The position numbers and the translations under genes are program-made. A stretch of DNA of 21,286 nt from JBEATZ01 sp041178545 (lineage in GTDB: Bacteria; Planctomycetota; UBA1135; UBA2386), in assembly GCA_041178545.1 (NCBI GenBank), contig JBEGVB010000095.1, forward strand, positions 1 to 21,286, in the 5' to 3' direction. Below the pieces are notes generated by a model. It did not search any database, had not been told where the DNA came from, and worked only from the letters and a program-made list of their open reading frames with translations. Shown one piece after another: positions 7,905 through 15,531 of the stretch (position 1 is its first letter; every line of letters starts with the position of its first letter).

Positions 7905-8260
7905 GCGCCGCGCCGGAGGCGACCCGCCCCGGCCGGCAGCCGCGTGTGCGGCGGCCGCAACCCTTGGAATTCCCATGGTCCTCCGCATGCACCCGAGCCC
8001 CTGGCCTGCAGCCGCCTGTCGCGGCGCCGCGCGCACCCTGCGCGCGAGCAAGGCCGGTGCTCCCGCACGCGCGGACCGTGGAACGTCCCCGATTTCGTCT
8101 GCCCGAGCGGGCTGCACGGGGGTTGGGGCGCGCACCGCGCGTCCCCTTGCAACGACCGGCTCCGCGACGCACCTGTGCGCGCGCACCGTCCGTCGCCTCC
8201 CTGCCTCCTGCCGGGCGACCGGTGGCCCTGCCACCGGCTCTCGCAGCAAAGGAGTTCACT
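7905..8260 (+). other. Long untranslated leader of the RNase E/G gene
   Basis: No gene is supported here. Open frames that cross it are Pro/Arg/Ala-rich and lack family features. The stretch has several self-complementary segments: the perfect palindrome GCGGCGCCGC (8021-8030), CGCGCG arms at 8028-8033 and 8041-8046, and GCCCG/CGGGC at 8101-8105 and 8108-8112. It ends in AAAGGAG (8248-8254), a good ribosome-binding site six bases before the TTG. By analogy with the structured rne leader of E. coli, which mediates autoregulation, a regulatory leader is possible but is only inferred. Confidence 0.4.
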
Positions 8261-10261
8261 TTGAAGAGGATGCTCATCAACGCCCTCGACCCGGAGGAAA
8301 GCCGGATCGCAGTGGTGGAAAATGGCGTGCTGCAGGAACTGCACGTCGAGTTGGCAAGCCGGGAGGCCTATCTCGGTAACATCTACAAGGGCAAGGTCGT
8401 CAACATCGAGCCCAGCATCGGTGCCGCCTTCGTCAGCTTCGGCGGCCGGATGAACGGCTTCCTGCACGTCTCCGACGTGCTGCCCGCCTATGGCAGGCCC
8501 GACTTCACCCTGGAGGACGTGATCGAGGGACGCGCACGCGTGTCCGCGGACGACGGCCCCGAGTCCGTCCAGGCGGCGCTGGCCGACGACGAGGAGGAGG
8601 GTGACGAATCCGCCGCCCCGGCAGCCGCTGCCGATGGCGGTGGTGTCGGTGCAACAGGGGACACGGAGCACCAGCACGACACCGTCGAGCAGGTCCACGC
8701 GGAGGAGCACCACCCTGCCGACGTGCACCACGGCGTGGGGGAAGGAGCCGAGGAGCATGCCTCGGACGGGGGACACGAGGAGCACGAGGGTGGCGACGAG
8801 CCGCTTGCCATGGCAGCCGGGCCCGAGGCGGGTTCCGATGCCGCGGACGGCGAGGGCGACGAGGCGGGGGACCAAGGCCCTGCCGAGGCCCCCGAGGGCG
8901 GCGACGCAGCCGCCACGGAGGTCCGCCCGGTCCAGCGCCGGGGCAACCGCCGCCGCGACCGGGGTCGTGGCGACCGCGGCAAGCCGCGCGTGCGCGCGAC
9001 CATCGACCAGTTGCTGAAGCGCGGCCAGGAAGTGGTCGTGCAGGTCACCAAGGAGGGCATCGGCACCAAGGGGCCGACCCTGACCACGTACATCTCGCTG
9101 CCCGGCCGCTGCCTCGTGCTCATGCCGAGCCTGCCCAAGTGCGGCGTGTCCCGGAAGATCGAGGACAGCAAGGAGCGTCGTCGCCTGAAGCGCATCGTGC
9201 GCGAGTTGGACGAGACCGGTCACGGCGGCATCGGCTTCATCGTGCGCACTGCCGGCATCAACAAGTCGCTGCAGGACCTGGAGCGCGACCGCGACTACCT
9301 CAAGAAGATCTGGGAGCTCGTGGCCCAGCGTCTCAAGGTCACGCGTGCCCCGGCCCTGCTCTACCAGGAGTCGGACCTGGTGCTGAAGGCCATGCGAGAC
9401 CTCTTCACGCCGGACATCGCCGACGTGGTGGGGGACAGCCGCGACGTCTACCTGCGCATCAAGGACTTCGCCGAGAAGCTGATGCCGCACATGGCGGACC
9501 GCATCAAGCTGCACGAGCTGGCGACGCCGCTGTTCCACAGCTTCGGGATCGAGAAGGAGGTCGAGGCGCTCTTCCAGCCCAAGATCGACCTCCCCAACGG
9601 CGCCTCGATCGTGATCGACCAGACCGAGGCCCTCGTCGCCATCGACGTGAACTCCGGCAAGTTCAAGCCGGGCACCGAGCTGGACGAGACTGCGTACCGC
9701 ACCAACCTCGACGCCATCCCGGAGATCGTCCGCCAGCTGCGGCTCCGCGACCTCGGTGGACTGATCATCATCGACTTCATCGACATGTCGCAGGAGCGCC
9801 ACCGTCGTGCGGTCGAGAAGCGCCTGATCGAGGCCCTGCGTGGCGACCGCGCCCGCATCAAGGTGGGTCGCATCAGCCCGTTCGGCATGCTGGAGATCAC
9901 CCGCCAGCGGGTGGGGCCCGGCCTCAAGCGGACGGTGTTCACCCAGTGCCCGCACTGCAAGGGAGCCGGCTGGGCCCGCACCGTGCAGAGCAAGTCGCTG
10001 TCGGTCTTGCGCGAGGTCCGTGCTCTGCTCAACCTGAAGGGCTACTCCTCCCTCCAGGTCTTCACCGCGCCTGCGGTGAACGACTACCTGACCAACTACA
10101 AGCGTCGGCAGGTGATGGACCAGGAGGATGCCACCGGGAAGACGGTCTTCTTCCGCCCGGAGCAGAGCTACCCGGTGGACGTGGTCCACTACCGGTTCCT
10201 GACCGGTGACGGTCAGGAGGCCAAGGTGGCCATCCCGGCGGGGCTTGGCGTGAAGGCCTGA
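8261..10261 (+). CDS. rng: Ribonuclease E/G family endoribonuclease with large insertion in the S1 domain
   Basis: The product has 666 residues. It opens MKRMLINALDPEESRIAVVE, typical of RNase E/G. The S1 domain (about residues 36-290) contains GNIYKGKV and FLHVSDV, is interrupted by an insertion (about 94-244), and resumes at IDQLLKRGQEVVVQV. The insertion is acidic and His-rich, then Arg-rich (223-243). The catalytic region keeps IDVNSGK (metal ligand Asp462) and IIIDFIDM (Asp505/Asp508). The zinc-link motif CPHCKGAG has Cys563 and Cys566. The enzyme would process rRNA and degrade mRNA. No long C-terminal degradosome scaffold is present, so RNase G or a compact RNase E are both possible. 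The TTG start is chosen for its ribosome-binding site and conserved N-terminus. rplU and rpmA follow, as in many bacteria. Confidence 0.92.
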   Translation: MKRMLINALDPEESRIAVVENGVLQELHVELASREAYLGNIYKGKVVNIEPSIGAAFVSFGGRMNGFLHVSDVLPAYGRPDFTLEDVIEGRARVSADDGPESVQAALADDEEEGDESAAPAAAADGGGVGATGDTEHQHDTVEQVHAEEHHPADVHHGVGEGAEEHASDGGHEEHEGGDEPLAMAAGPEAGSDAADGEGDEAGDQGPAEAPEGGDAAATEVRPVQRRGNRRRDRGRGDRGKPRVRATIDQLLKRGQEVVVQVTKEGIGTKGPTLTTYISLPGRCLVLMPSLPKCGVSRKIEDSKERRRLKRIVRELDETGHGGIGFIVRTAGINKSLQDLERDRDYLKKIWELVAQRLKVTRAPALLYQESDLVLKAMRDLFTPDIADVVGDSRDVYLRIKDFAEKLMPHMADRIKLHELATPLFHSFGIEKEVEALFQPKIDLPNGASIVIDQTEALVAIDVNSGKFKPGTELDETAYRTNLDAIPEIVRQLRLRDLGGLIIIDFIDMSQERHRRAVEKRLIEALRGDRARIKVGRISPFGMLEITRQRVGPGLKRTVFTQCPHCKGAGWARTVQSKSLSVLREVRALLNLKGYSSLQVFTAPAVNDYLTNYKRRQVMDQEDATGKTVFFRPEQSYPVDVVHYRFLTGDGQEAKVAIPAGLGVKA

Positions 10262-10268
10262 TGCGGGC

Positions 10269-10296
10269 TTGAAAGCCCCGGGCCCGTCGCTATCGT
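10269..10296 (+). promoter_or_regulatory. Candidate sigma70-type promoter for rplU-rpmA
   Basis: TTGAAA (10269-10274, five of six consensus bases) and TATCGT (10291-10296, four of six) are 16 bp apart, starting 8 bp past the RNase stop. A start near 10303 would leave a leader of about 70 nt, which includes the hairpin and repeated ribosome-binding site before rplU. Confidence 0.5.
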
Positions 10297-10329
10297 TTCC
10301 CGCCCTTCAACCCCAGCCAGACCAGCCGA

Positions 10330-10347
10330 GGGGGCCGTGCGGCCCCC
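10330..10347 (+). promoter_or_regulatory. Leader hairpin upstream of rplU
   Basis: GGGGGCC (10330-10336) and GGCCCCC (10341-10347) form a 7-bp all-GC stem with a GTGC loop, placed immediately before the ribosome-binding region. It could be an attenuator or translational control element; no T tract follows. Confidence 0.4.
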
Positions 10348-10350
10348 CCG

Positions 10351-10370
10351 CAGGAGCAAGCAGGAGCAAG
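10351..10370 (+). repeat. Perfect tandem 10-bp repeat carrying the rplU ribosome-binding site
   Basis: CAGGAGCAAG occurs twice back to back (10351-10360 and 10361-10370). Each copy has an AGGAG Shine-Dalgarno core. The second copy lies 7 bases before the ATG at 10373, the normal distance; the first is 17 bases away. Confidence 0.85.
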
Positions 10371-10372
10371 TC

Positions 10373-10690
10373 ATGTACGCCGTCCTCGACGACCGCAACC
10401 AGCAGTACCGGGTCAAGTCCGGTGACCGCATCCAGATCCACTACCGCAAGGACGTGGCCGAGGGTGCGACCCTGACGTTCGACAAGGTCTGCGCCATCAG
10501 CGACGGGGCCAAGGGCCGCGTCGGCACGCCGCACGTGGCAGGCGCCTCGGTGACCGCAAAGGTCGTCCGCGCCGAGGTCAAGGGCGAGAAGGTGATCATC
10601 GGCAAGTTCCGGCGCCGCAAGAACAGCCGTCGCCGGACGGGCTTCCGCGCCCGCTACACCGAGATCCAGATCGAATCCATCAACGGCTGA
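10373..10690 (+). CDS. rplU: 50S ribosomal protein L21
   Basis: The 105-residue product has normal L21 length. It starts MYAVLDDRNQQYRVKSGD, the L21 opening, with the conserved Gln-Tyr-Arg-Val segment, and has the family's basic C-terminal motif KVIIGKFRRRKNSRRRTGFRARYT, shown in part, near residues 72-96. L21 binds 23S rRNA near L20 in the large subunit. The ATG at 10373 is supported by the AGGAG site of the second tandem repeat; an in-frame extension to 10337 has no L21 character. rpmA follows after 18 bp, so the two are surely co-transcribed. Confidence 0.97.
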   Translation: MYAVLDDRNQQYRVKSGDRIQIHYRKDVAEGATLTFDKVCAISDGAKGRVGTPHVAGASVTAKVVRAEVKGEKVIIGKFRRRKNSRRRTGFRARYTEIQIESING

Positions 10691-10708
10691 GAGAGAAGCG
10701 AGGCAACC

Positions 10709-10966
10709 ATGGCACACAAGATGGGTCAGGGCTCGACCAAGAACGGTCGCGACAGCAACCCCCAACACCGCGGCGTGAAGGTCTACGGCGGCCAGGTGGT
10801 CAAGGCCGGTGGCATCATCGTCCGTCAGGTCGGCACGAAGTTCCTCGCCGGCCGCAACGTGAAGCGCGCGGGCGACGACTCGCTGTTCGCCCTCACCGAG
10901 GGCGTCGTGCGCTTCCAGTCGAACCGCAAGGTGCACGTGGATCCGGTCGCCCCCTCGGGCGCGTGA
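10709..10966 (+). CDS. rpmA: 50S ribosomal protein L27
   Basis: The 85-residue product starts MAHKMGQGSTKNGRDSNPQ, matching the AHKKG.GS..NGRDS N-terminus of L27 that reaches the peptidyl-transferase centre. The GGxxxxGxIIVRQxGTxxxxGxNV core follows (residues 27-49). The N-terminal arm has Met-Gly-Gln where Lys/Ala-Gly-Gly is usual, a mild variation. There is no cleavable N-terminal extension of the Firmicutes kind. A GAGGCA site precedes the ATG. It sits between rplU and obgE, as in most bacteria. Confidence 0.97.
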   Translation: MAHKMGQGSTKNGRDSNPQHRGVKVYGGQVVKAGGIIVRQVGTKFLAGRNVKRAGDDSLFALTEGVVRFQSNRKVHVDPVAPSGA

Positions 10967-10996
10967 TCCGCTGATGCAAACAGGGTTCGATGTGTC

Positions 10997-11089
10997 CAGG
11001 CCCTTGGCCTGTTCACGACGGCCAGCTGCCGGGGACTCCGCCTTCCCGGCCACCTGACGAGGCTCCGGTGCAGACCGCTCCGGGGCCTC
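10997..11089 (+). terminator. Weak hairpins between rpmA and obgE
   Basis: CAGGCC (10997-11002) and GGCCTG (11006-11011) form a 6-bp stem with a 3-nt loop. A second stem pairs 11059-11068 with 11080-11089 (10 bp with one G-U). Neither has a T tract, so partial termination or an obgE leader structure are both possible. Confidence 0.3.
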
Positions 11090-11119
11090 GCTGCATCGAC
11101 GGCGGCCGAGTGTGAACCC

Positions 11120-12127
<1,008 letters not shown>

Positions 12128-12158
12128 TCCCCGGAGGTCATCGCGAAGGGATCGACCC

Positions 12159-12173
12159 AGTGCCGCCGGCACT
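12159..12173 (+). terminator. Small hairpin between obgE and pilT/U
   Basis: AGTGCC (12159-12164) and GGCACT (12168-12173) form a 6-bp stem with a GCC loop, followed by TGG. It is a weak terminator candidate 31 bp past the obgE stop. Confidence 0.3.
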
Positions 12174-12240
12174 TGGCCGCGCGGATCCGGCCTCAGGGAA
12201 CGCCCTGCCGAATGCCGATAGGCGGACCGGAGGACACTCG

Positions 12241-13392
12241 ATGACCGGTTCCAGCGCCACGCCCCCCGTGGGGGCCCCTGTGCAGACTCCTGCTCCCAAG
12301 CCCAAGCTCCGCGACTTCCTCCGCATCATGGCCAAGGAGAACGCTTCGGACCTGGTGCTGAAGACCAATGGCTGCCCTGCGGTGCGGGTGTCCGGCCAGA
12401 TCCGGTTCCTCGGCGACACGCCGCTCGCGCCCGACCTGATGCGCACCTACCTCGAGGAGATCCTGAGCGACAGCTGCAAGGACGAGTTCCGCGAGTCGGG
12501 TGCAACCGACACCGCGGTGTCGGTGCCGGGGGTGGGGCGGTTCCGTTGCAACGCGTTCCACCAGAGTGGCGAGATCGGCTTCGTCTTCCGCTCGATCCAG
12601 GGGGAGATCCCGTCCTTCAAGGACCTCAACCTGCCCGTGGAACAGCTCAAGCGGCTCTCCTCGCTCAAGCGCGGCCTCGTGCTCGCCACGGGCATCGCGG
12701 GTTCGGGCAAGTCGACCACGCTCGCCTCGATGATCGAGTTCATCAACCGCAACATGAACCGGCACATCATCACGATCGAGGACCCGATCGAGTTCCGGTT
12801 CGACGACAAGCGCTCGATCGTCAACCAGCGTGAGATCGGTTCGGACGTGAAGGACTTCTCGACCGCCCTGCGGCAGGCCGTGCGCCAGTCCCCCGACGTG
12901 ATCTACATCGGCGAGATGCGCGATGCCGAGACCGTCAGCGCCGCGATCGCGGCAGCGGAGACGGGCCACCTCGTGTTCTCGACCCTGCACACGGTGAACG
13001 CCGTGCAGACCGTCGAACGCATCGTCACGTTCTTCCCGCCGCACCAGCACGAACTCATCCGCCTGCAGCTCGCACTCAACCTCGCAGGGGTCGTCTCGCT
13101 GCGCCTGCTGCGCAACAAGGAGGGGACCAGCATGGTTCCCGCCGTGGAACTGCTCATCAACACGCCGACCGTGCGCGAACTGCTCGAACAGGGCCAGACC
13201 CGGGCGCTGCCCAAGGCCCTCGCGGAAGGCAGCTACTACGGCACCCAGACCTTCAACCAGTCGCTGATCCGCCTCTACCAAGCAGGCAGCATCAGCCTGG
13301 AGGACGCCCTTGCGGCCTCCGACAACCCGGACGAGGTCAAGATGCAGGTGCGCGGGATCCAGCAGGGTGGCGTGATGCGCCCCGGTGTCTGA
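12241..13392 (+). CDS. pilT: Type IV pilus retraction ATPase, PilT/PilU family
   Basis: The 383-residue product has the PilT layout: a Pro/Ala-rich start (1-20), an N-terminal PAS-like domain (about 22-125, with ASDLVLKTNGCPAVRVSG), and a RecA-like motor. Walker A is GIAGSGKST (151-159). The Asp box is IEDPIE (179-184). Walker B is IYIGEMRD (221-228), in the GEMRD form typical of PilT/U. The His box is STLHTVNAVQTVERI (247-261). The C-terminal segment YYGTQTFNQSLIRLYQAGSI (332-351) resembles PilU more than PilT, whose AIRNLIRE-type motif is replaced by TVRELLEQ. Such hexameric ATPases depolymerise pili. The ATG at 12241 follows a GGAGGA site and was preferred to a GTG at 12160. Confidence 0.92.
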   Translation: MTGSSATPPVGAPVQTPAPKPKLRDFLRIMAKENASDLVLKTNGCPAVRVSGQIRFLGDTPLAPDLMRTYLEEILSDSCKDEFRESGATDTAVSVPGVGRFRCNAFHQSGEIGFVFRSIQGEIPSFKDLNLPVEQLKRLSSLKRGLVLATGIAGSGKSTTLASMIEFINRNMNRHIITIEDPIEFRFDDKRSIVNQREIGSDVKDFSTALRQAVRQSPDVIYIGEMRDAETVSAAIAAAETGHLVFSTLHTVNAVQTVERIVTFFPPHQHELIRLQLALNLAGVVSLRLLRNKEGTSMVPAVELLINTPTVRELLEQGQTRALPKALAEGSYYGTQTFNQSLIRLYQAGSISLEDALAASDNPDEVKMQVRGIQQGGVMRPGV

Positions 13393-13445
13393 GACGCCGG
13401 GAAGAATACGCACCCAGGGGCGTCCCACTCGCCCCCGCGTCCCGT

Positions 13446-13467
13446 GGGCGGGGTCCCTGCCCCGCCC
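13446..13467 (+). terminator. Hairpin after the pilT/U gene
   Basis: A perfect 8-bp stem, GGGCGGGG (13446-13453) with CCCCGCCC (13460-13467) and a 6-nt loop, lies 54 bp past the stop. There is no T tract, so it is a plausible but unproven terminator. Confidence 0.45.
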
Positions 13468-13528
13468 GGAGGCCCTTGGCAGGGTCGCCACGACCTCGGG
13501 CAGCCTGTATTCCCGCCGCGCCAACACC

Positions 13529-13534
13529 TAGACT
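13529..13534 (+). promoter_or_regulatory. Possible -10 box just before the PDZ-protein gene
   Basis: TAGACT lies 12 bp before the ATG at 13547, and no Shine-Dalgarno site lies between. No convincing -35 box is present at 16-18 bp. If real, the transcript would be leaderless or nearly so. Confidence 0.25.
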
Positions 13535-13546
13535 CTCCCGCACACC

Positions 13547-14800
13547 ATGAGGCTCCCGGTCAACGCACTCCTCTACGTCGCGTCCTGCGGCCTGCTCGCT
13601 GCGTCGGGATGGTTCTTCTACAACGCGACCGAGAAGCTCGGTGCACCGAAGCCCAGCACCTTCAGCGAGACCGGCCGCAAGGACGGGGAGAGTTCGGTTG
13701 CGCGTGGCAAGGGGATGGGGCCCGCCACGGCGAACTGGTCCTACACCCCGCAGTCGTGGTGGCAGGCGTTCCGGGAGGCGAGGCTGATCGGGAAGATGCC
13801 GCCGCCGCCGGTGCAGCCAGGCCAGGAAGCACCCAAGCCCGTCGAGCCGCCGAAGCCGCCGGTGAAGCCGCTGGAGCAGATCATCGAGGTCATCTCGCTG
13901 CTCTACGAGTCGACGAGCGAGGGCAAGGGCGGGGACAGCCTGGCGGTCATCCGCTACAAGCCCGAGGCGAACGTCCAGCCGCCGGAGGACGTGCTGCGCA
14001 AGTACGCCGCGTCGGCGAACCAGTTGCCCACGGGCGGTGCGCGTCCGGCAGACGTCGTGTCCGCGCCAGCGCGGCCCGGTGGTCGTGCTCCCAACGCGCC
14101 GCGTGGCTCGAGTGCGATGCCCATCTCCTCGGGTTCGCGCGACTACGTGCAGTACCTGCTGCCCGGCGAGTCGCTCTGGCCGCCGTACACCGACATCGTG
14201 CTTGCCCGCATCTCCTCGGACGCCGAGTCGGCGTTCTTCCAGCGGAAGGACATGCCCCTTCCCCAGGTGCAACCCGGTGACCCTGCACCCAAGCCCGTCG
14301 AGGAGGAGTTGATCAAGTCCTCCATGCCGTTGAGCCAGGAGGTGATGAAGGAACTCCTCGAGCAGCGCCGCGCGGGACGCGCAGTCTCCGGCGTGCGAGA
14401 GGAGTCCGAGAACGCTGTCGTGGACGCTGGGCAGTGGGTCGACGTCGAGGAGACGAAGCGCATCGACAACGTCTGGAACATCGGTCGCAACGACGAGCGC
14501 AGCTTCCGCGAGAACGACGAGGGATTCCTCGAGCAGATCAACCTCGACACCTACCAGTCCCGCTTCGACGGGACCAAGGGCGTGAAGGTCGTCAACATCG
14601 ACAACCAGATCAGCAACCGCTTCGGCATCCAGAGCGGTGACGTGCTCCTCTCGGTGAACGGCGAGGAGGTGCGCAACAAGTCGGAGGCGATCAGCGTGGT
14701 GAAGCGGCAGTACAACCGCGGCTCGCGTACGTTCGTTGCCCGCTTCCTGAGCGCCGGCCAGATCGTCGAGCGGACCTACCAGGCACCTCCCGGACGCTGA
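13547..14800 (+). CDS. Membrane-anchored PDZ-domain protein, GspC-like
   Basis: The 417-residue product has one N-terminal transmembrane helix (about 6-26, no cleavage site evident). A long Pro-rich, low-complexity region (about 30-300) follows, and then a C-terminal PDZ domain (about 333-410). That domain includes GVKVVNIDNQISNRFGIQSG, DVLLSVNGEEVRNKSEAISVV and a closing strand pair. This topology (short cytoplasmic end, one helix, periplasmic linker, C-terminal PDZ) is that of GspC, the inner-membrane connector of type II secretion. The central GspC homology region is not recognisable, so it is not named. A motif VQPGxxAPKPVE occurs twice (89-100 and 241-252). Its position after the retraction ATPase suggests a role in the pilus or secretion apparatus. 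A generic envelope PDZ protein is the alternative. Confidence 0.75.
   Translation: MRLPVNALLYVASCGLLAASGWFFYNATEKLGAPKPSTFSETGRKDGESSVARGKGMGPATANWSYTPQSWWQAFREARLIGKMPPPPVQPGQEAPKPVEPPKPPVKPLEQIIEVISLLYESTSEGKGGDSLAVIRYKPEANVQPPEDVLRKYAASANQLPTGGARPADVVSAPARPGGRAPNAPRGSSAMPISSGSRDYVQYLLPGESLWPPYTDIVLARISSDAESAFFQRKDMPLPQVQPGDPAPKPVEEELIKSSMPLSQEVMKELLEQRRAGRAVSGVREESENAVVDAGQWVDVEETKRIDNVWNIGRNDERSFRENDEGFLEQINLDTYQSRFDGTKGVKVVNIDNQISNRFGIQSGDVLLSVNGEEVRNKSEAISVVKRQYNRGSRTFVARFLSAGQIVERTYQAPPGR
13829..13846 (+). repeat. 18-bp direct repeat, copy 1 (second copy 14285-14302)
   Basis: The 18 bases encoding APKPVE at 13829-13846 recur exactly at 14285-14302 in the same frame of the PDZ-protein gene, each in a VQPG..APKPVE context. 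Confidence 0.9.
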
Positions 14801-14805
14801 CCCGC

Positions 14806-15531
14806 ATGGCCCGTGGGCTGCTGACCGTCGACCGCGGCAACACCACGCTGGACTGCATGCTGCACGGCGAGCGGCCCCGCCGTCAGCGCCTTGATCCCGT
14901 GGGCGGAGCCCTCAGGGAGTGGCTCGGCAGCGACATCCCGCGGACTGCCGTGGGGGTGACCGTCGTGCAAGGCGGGCTCCAGGAAGCTGGCGACGCACTG
15001 GCGGGTCTGGGCGTGCGGTTGCAGGTGGCCGGCGCAGACCTCGCCTGTCCGCTGGCGCTCGACTACGAGACGCCGCAGACCCTCGGTGCCGACCGGTGGG
15101 TGGGTGCACTTGCTGCCTGGCGCCGGTTCGGCGCATCCGTGGTGGTCGACTGTGGCACTGCGACCACGGTCAACGGTGTCGATGCCGACGGTGTCTTCCG
15201 CGGCGGCCCGATTGCCGCGTCCGTGGCGGCGATCGCAGCGGGCATGGCGCAGCTCACGCCGGCACTGCCGCGGCCGCGGCGGGACGCGGTGCCTGCGATG
15301 CCCCCGCGCAGCTCGGCAGCTGCGGTCGACACCGGCGTGCTGCTCGGCTGGTGCGGCGCGGTCGAGCGGCTCGCGCGCGGCATGGTCGACGCACTGGGTG
15401 GCCACCCAACCGTGGTGGTCACCGGCGGCAACGCAGACCTGCTGTTGCGCTGGGGGCTGCTGGACGCTCGCCACGAACCCGACCTCGTGCACCACGGGCT
15501 CGCACTCCTCGCCGACGGCATTGCACCATGA
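14806..15531 (+). CDS. coaX: Type III pantothenate kinase
   Basis: The 241-residue product catalyses the first step of coenzyme A synthesis, phosphorylation of pantothenate. Family marks include LTVDRGNTTLD (phosphate-binding loop with Asp9), TPQTLGADRWVGALAA (the 'P..LG.DR' pantothenate-site motif, near residues 89-104), and VVVDCGTATTVNGVD followed by GVFRGGPIAAS near residues 111-138. The last stretch departs from the usual GG.I.PG ending. Type III kinases need monovalent cations and are not feedback-inhibited by CoA. The gene starts 5 bp after the PDZ-protein stop and its stop overlaps the next start by 4 bp. No ribosome-binding site is obvious. It is somewhat shorter than typical CoaX (about 250-260 residues). 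Confidence 0.88.
   Translation: MARGLLTVDRGNTTLDCMLHGERPRRQRLDPVGGALREWLGSDIPRTAVGVTVVQGGLQEAGDALAGLGVRLQVAGADLACPLALDYETPQTLGADRWVGALAAWRRFGASVVVDCGTATTVNGVDADGVFRGGPIAASVAAIAAGMAQLTPALPRPRRDAVPAMPPRSSAAAVDTGVLLGWCGAVERLARGMVDALGGHPTVVVTGGNADLLLRWGLLDARHEPDLVHHGLALLADGIAP

Noticed and set aside
7892..8260. N-terminal extension of the RNase upstream of the TTG at 8261
   Set aside because: The extension is Pro/Arg/Ala-rich without similarity to RNase E/G. The TTG has an AAAGGAG site six bases upstream and begins exactly at the conserved N-terminus.
5801..10189. 1462-codon open frame on the minus strand across the secretin and RNase genes
   Set aside because: It mirrors two well-supported + strand genes. 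In very GC-rich DNA, antisense frames stay open because stop codons are rare. The translation is His/Asp/Val/Leu-rich with no recognisable domain.
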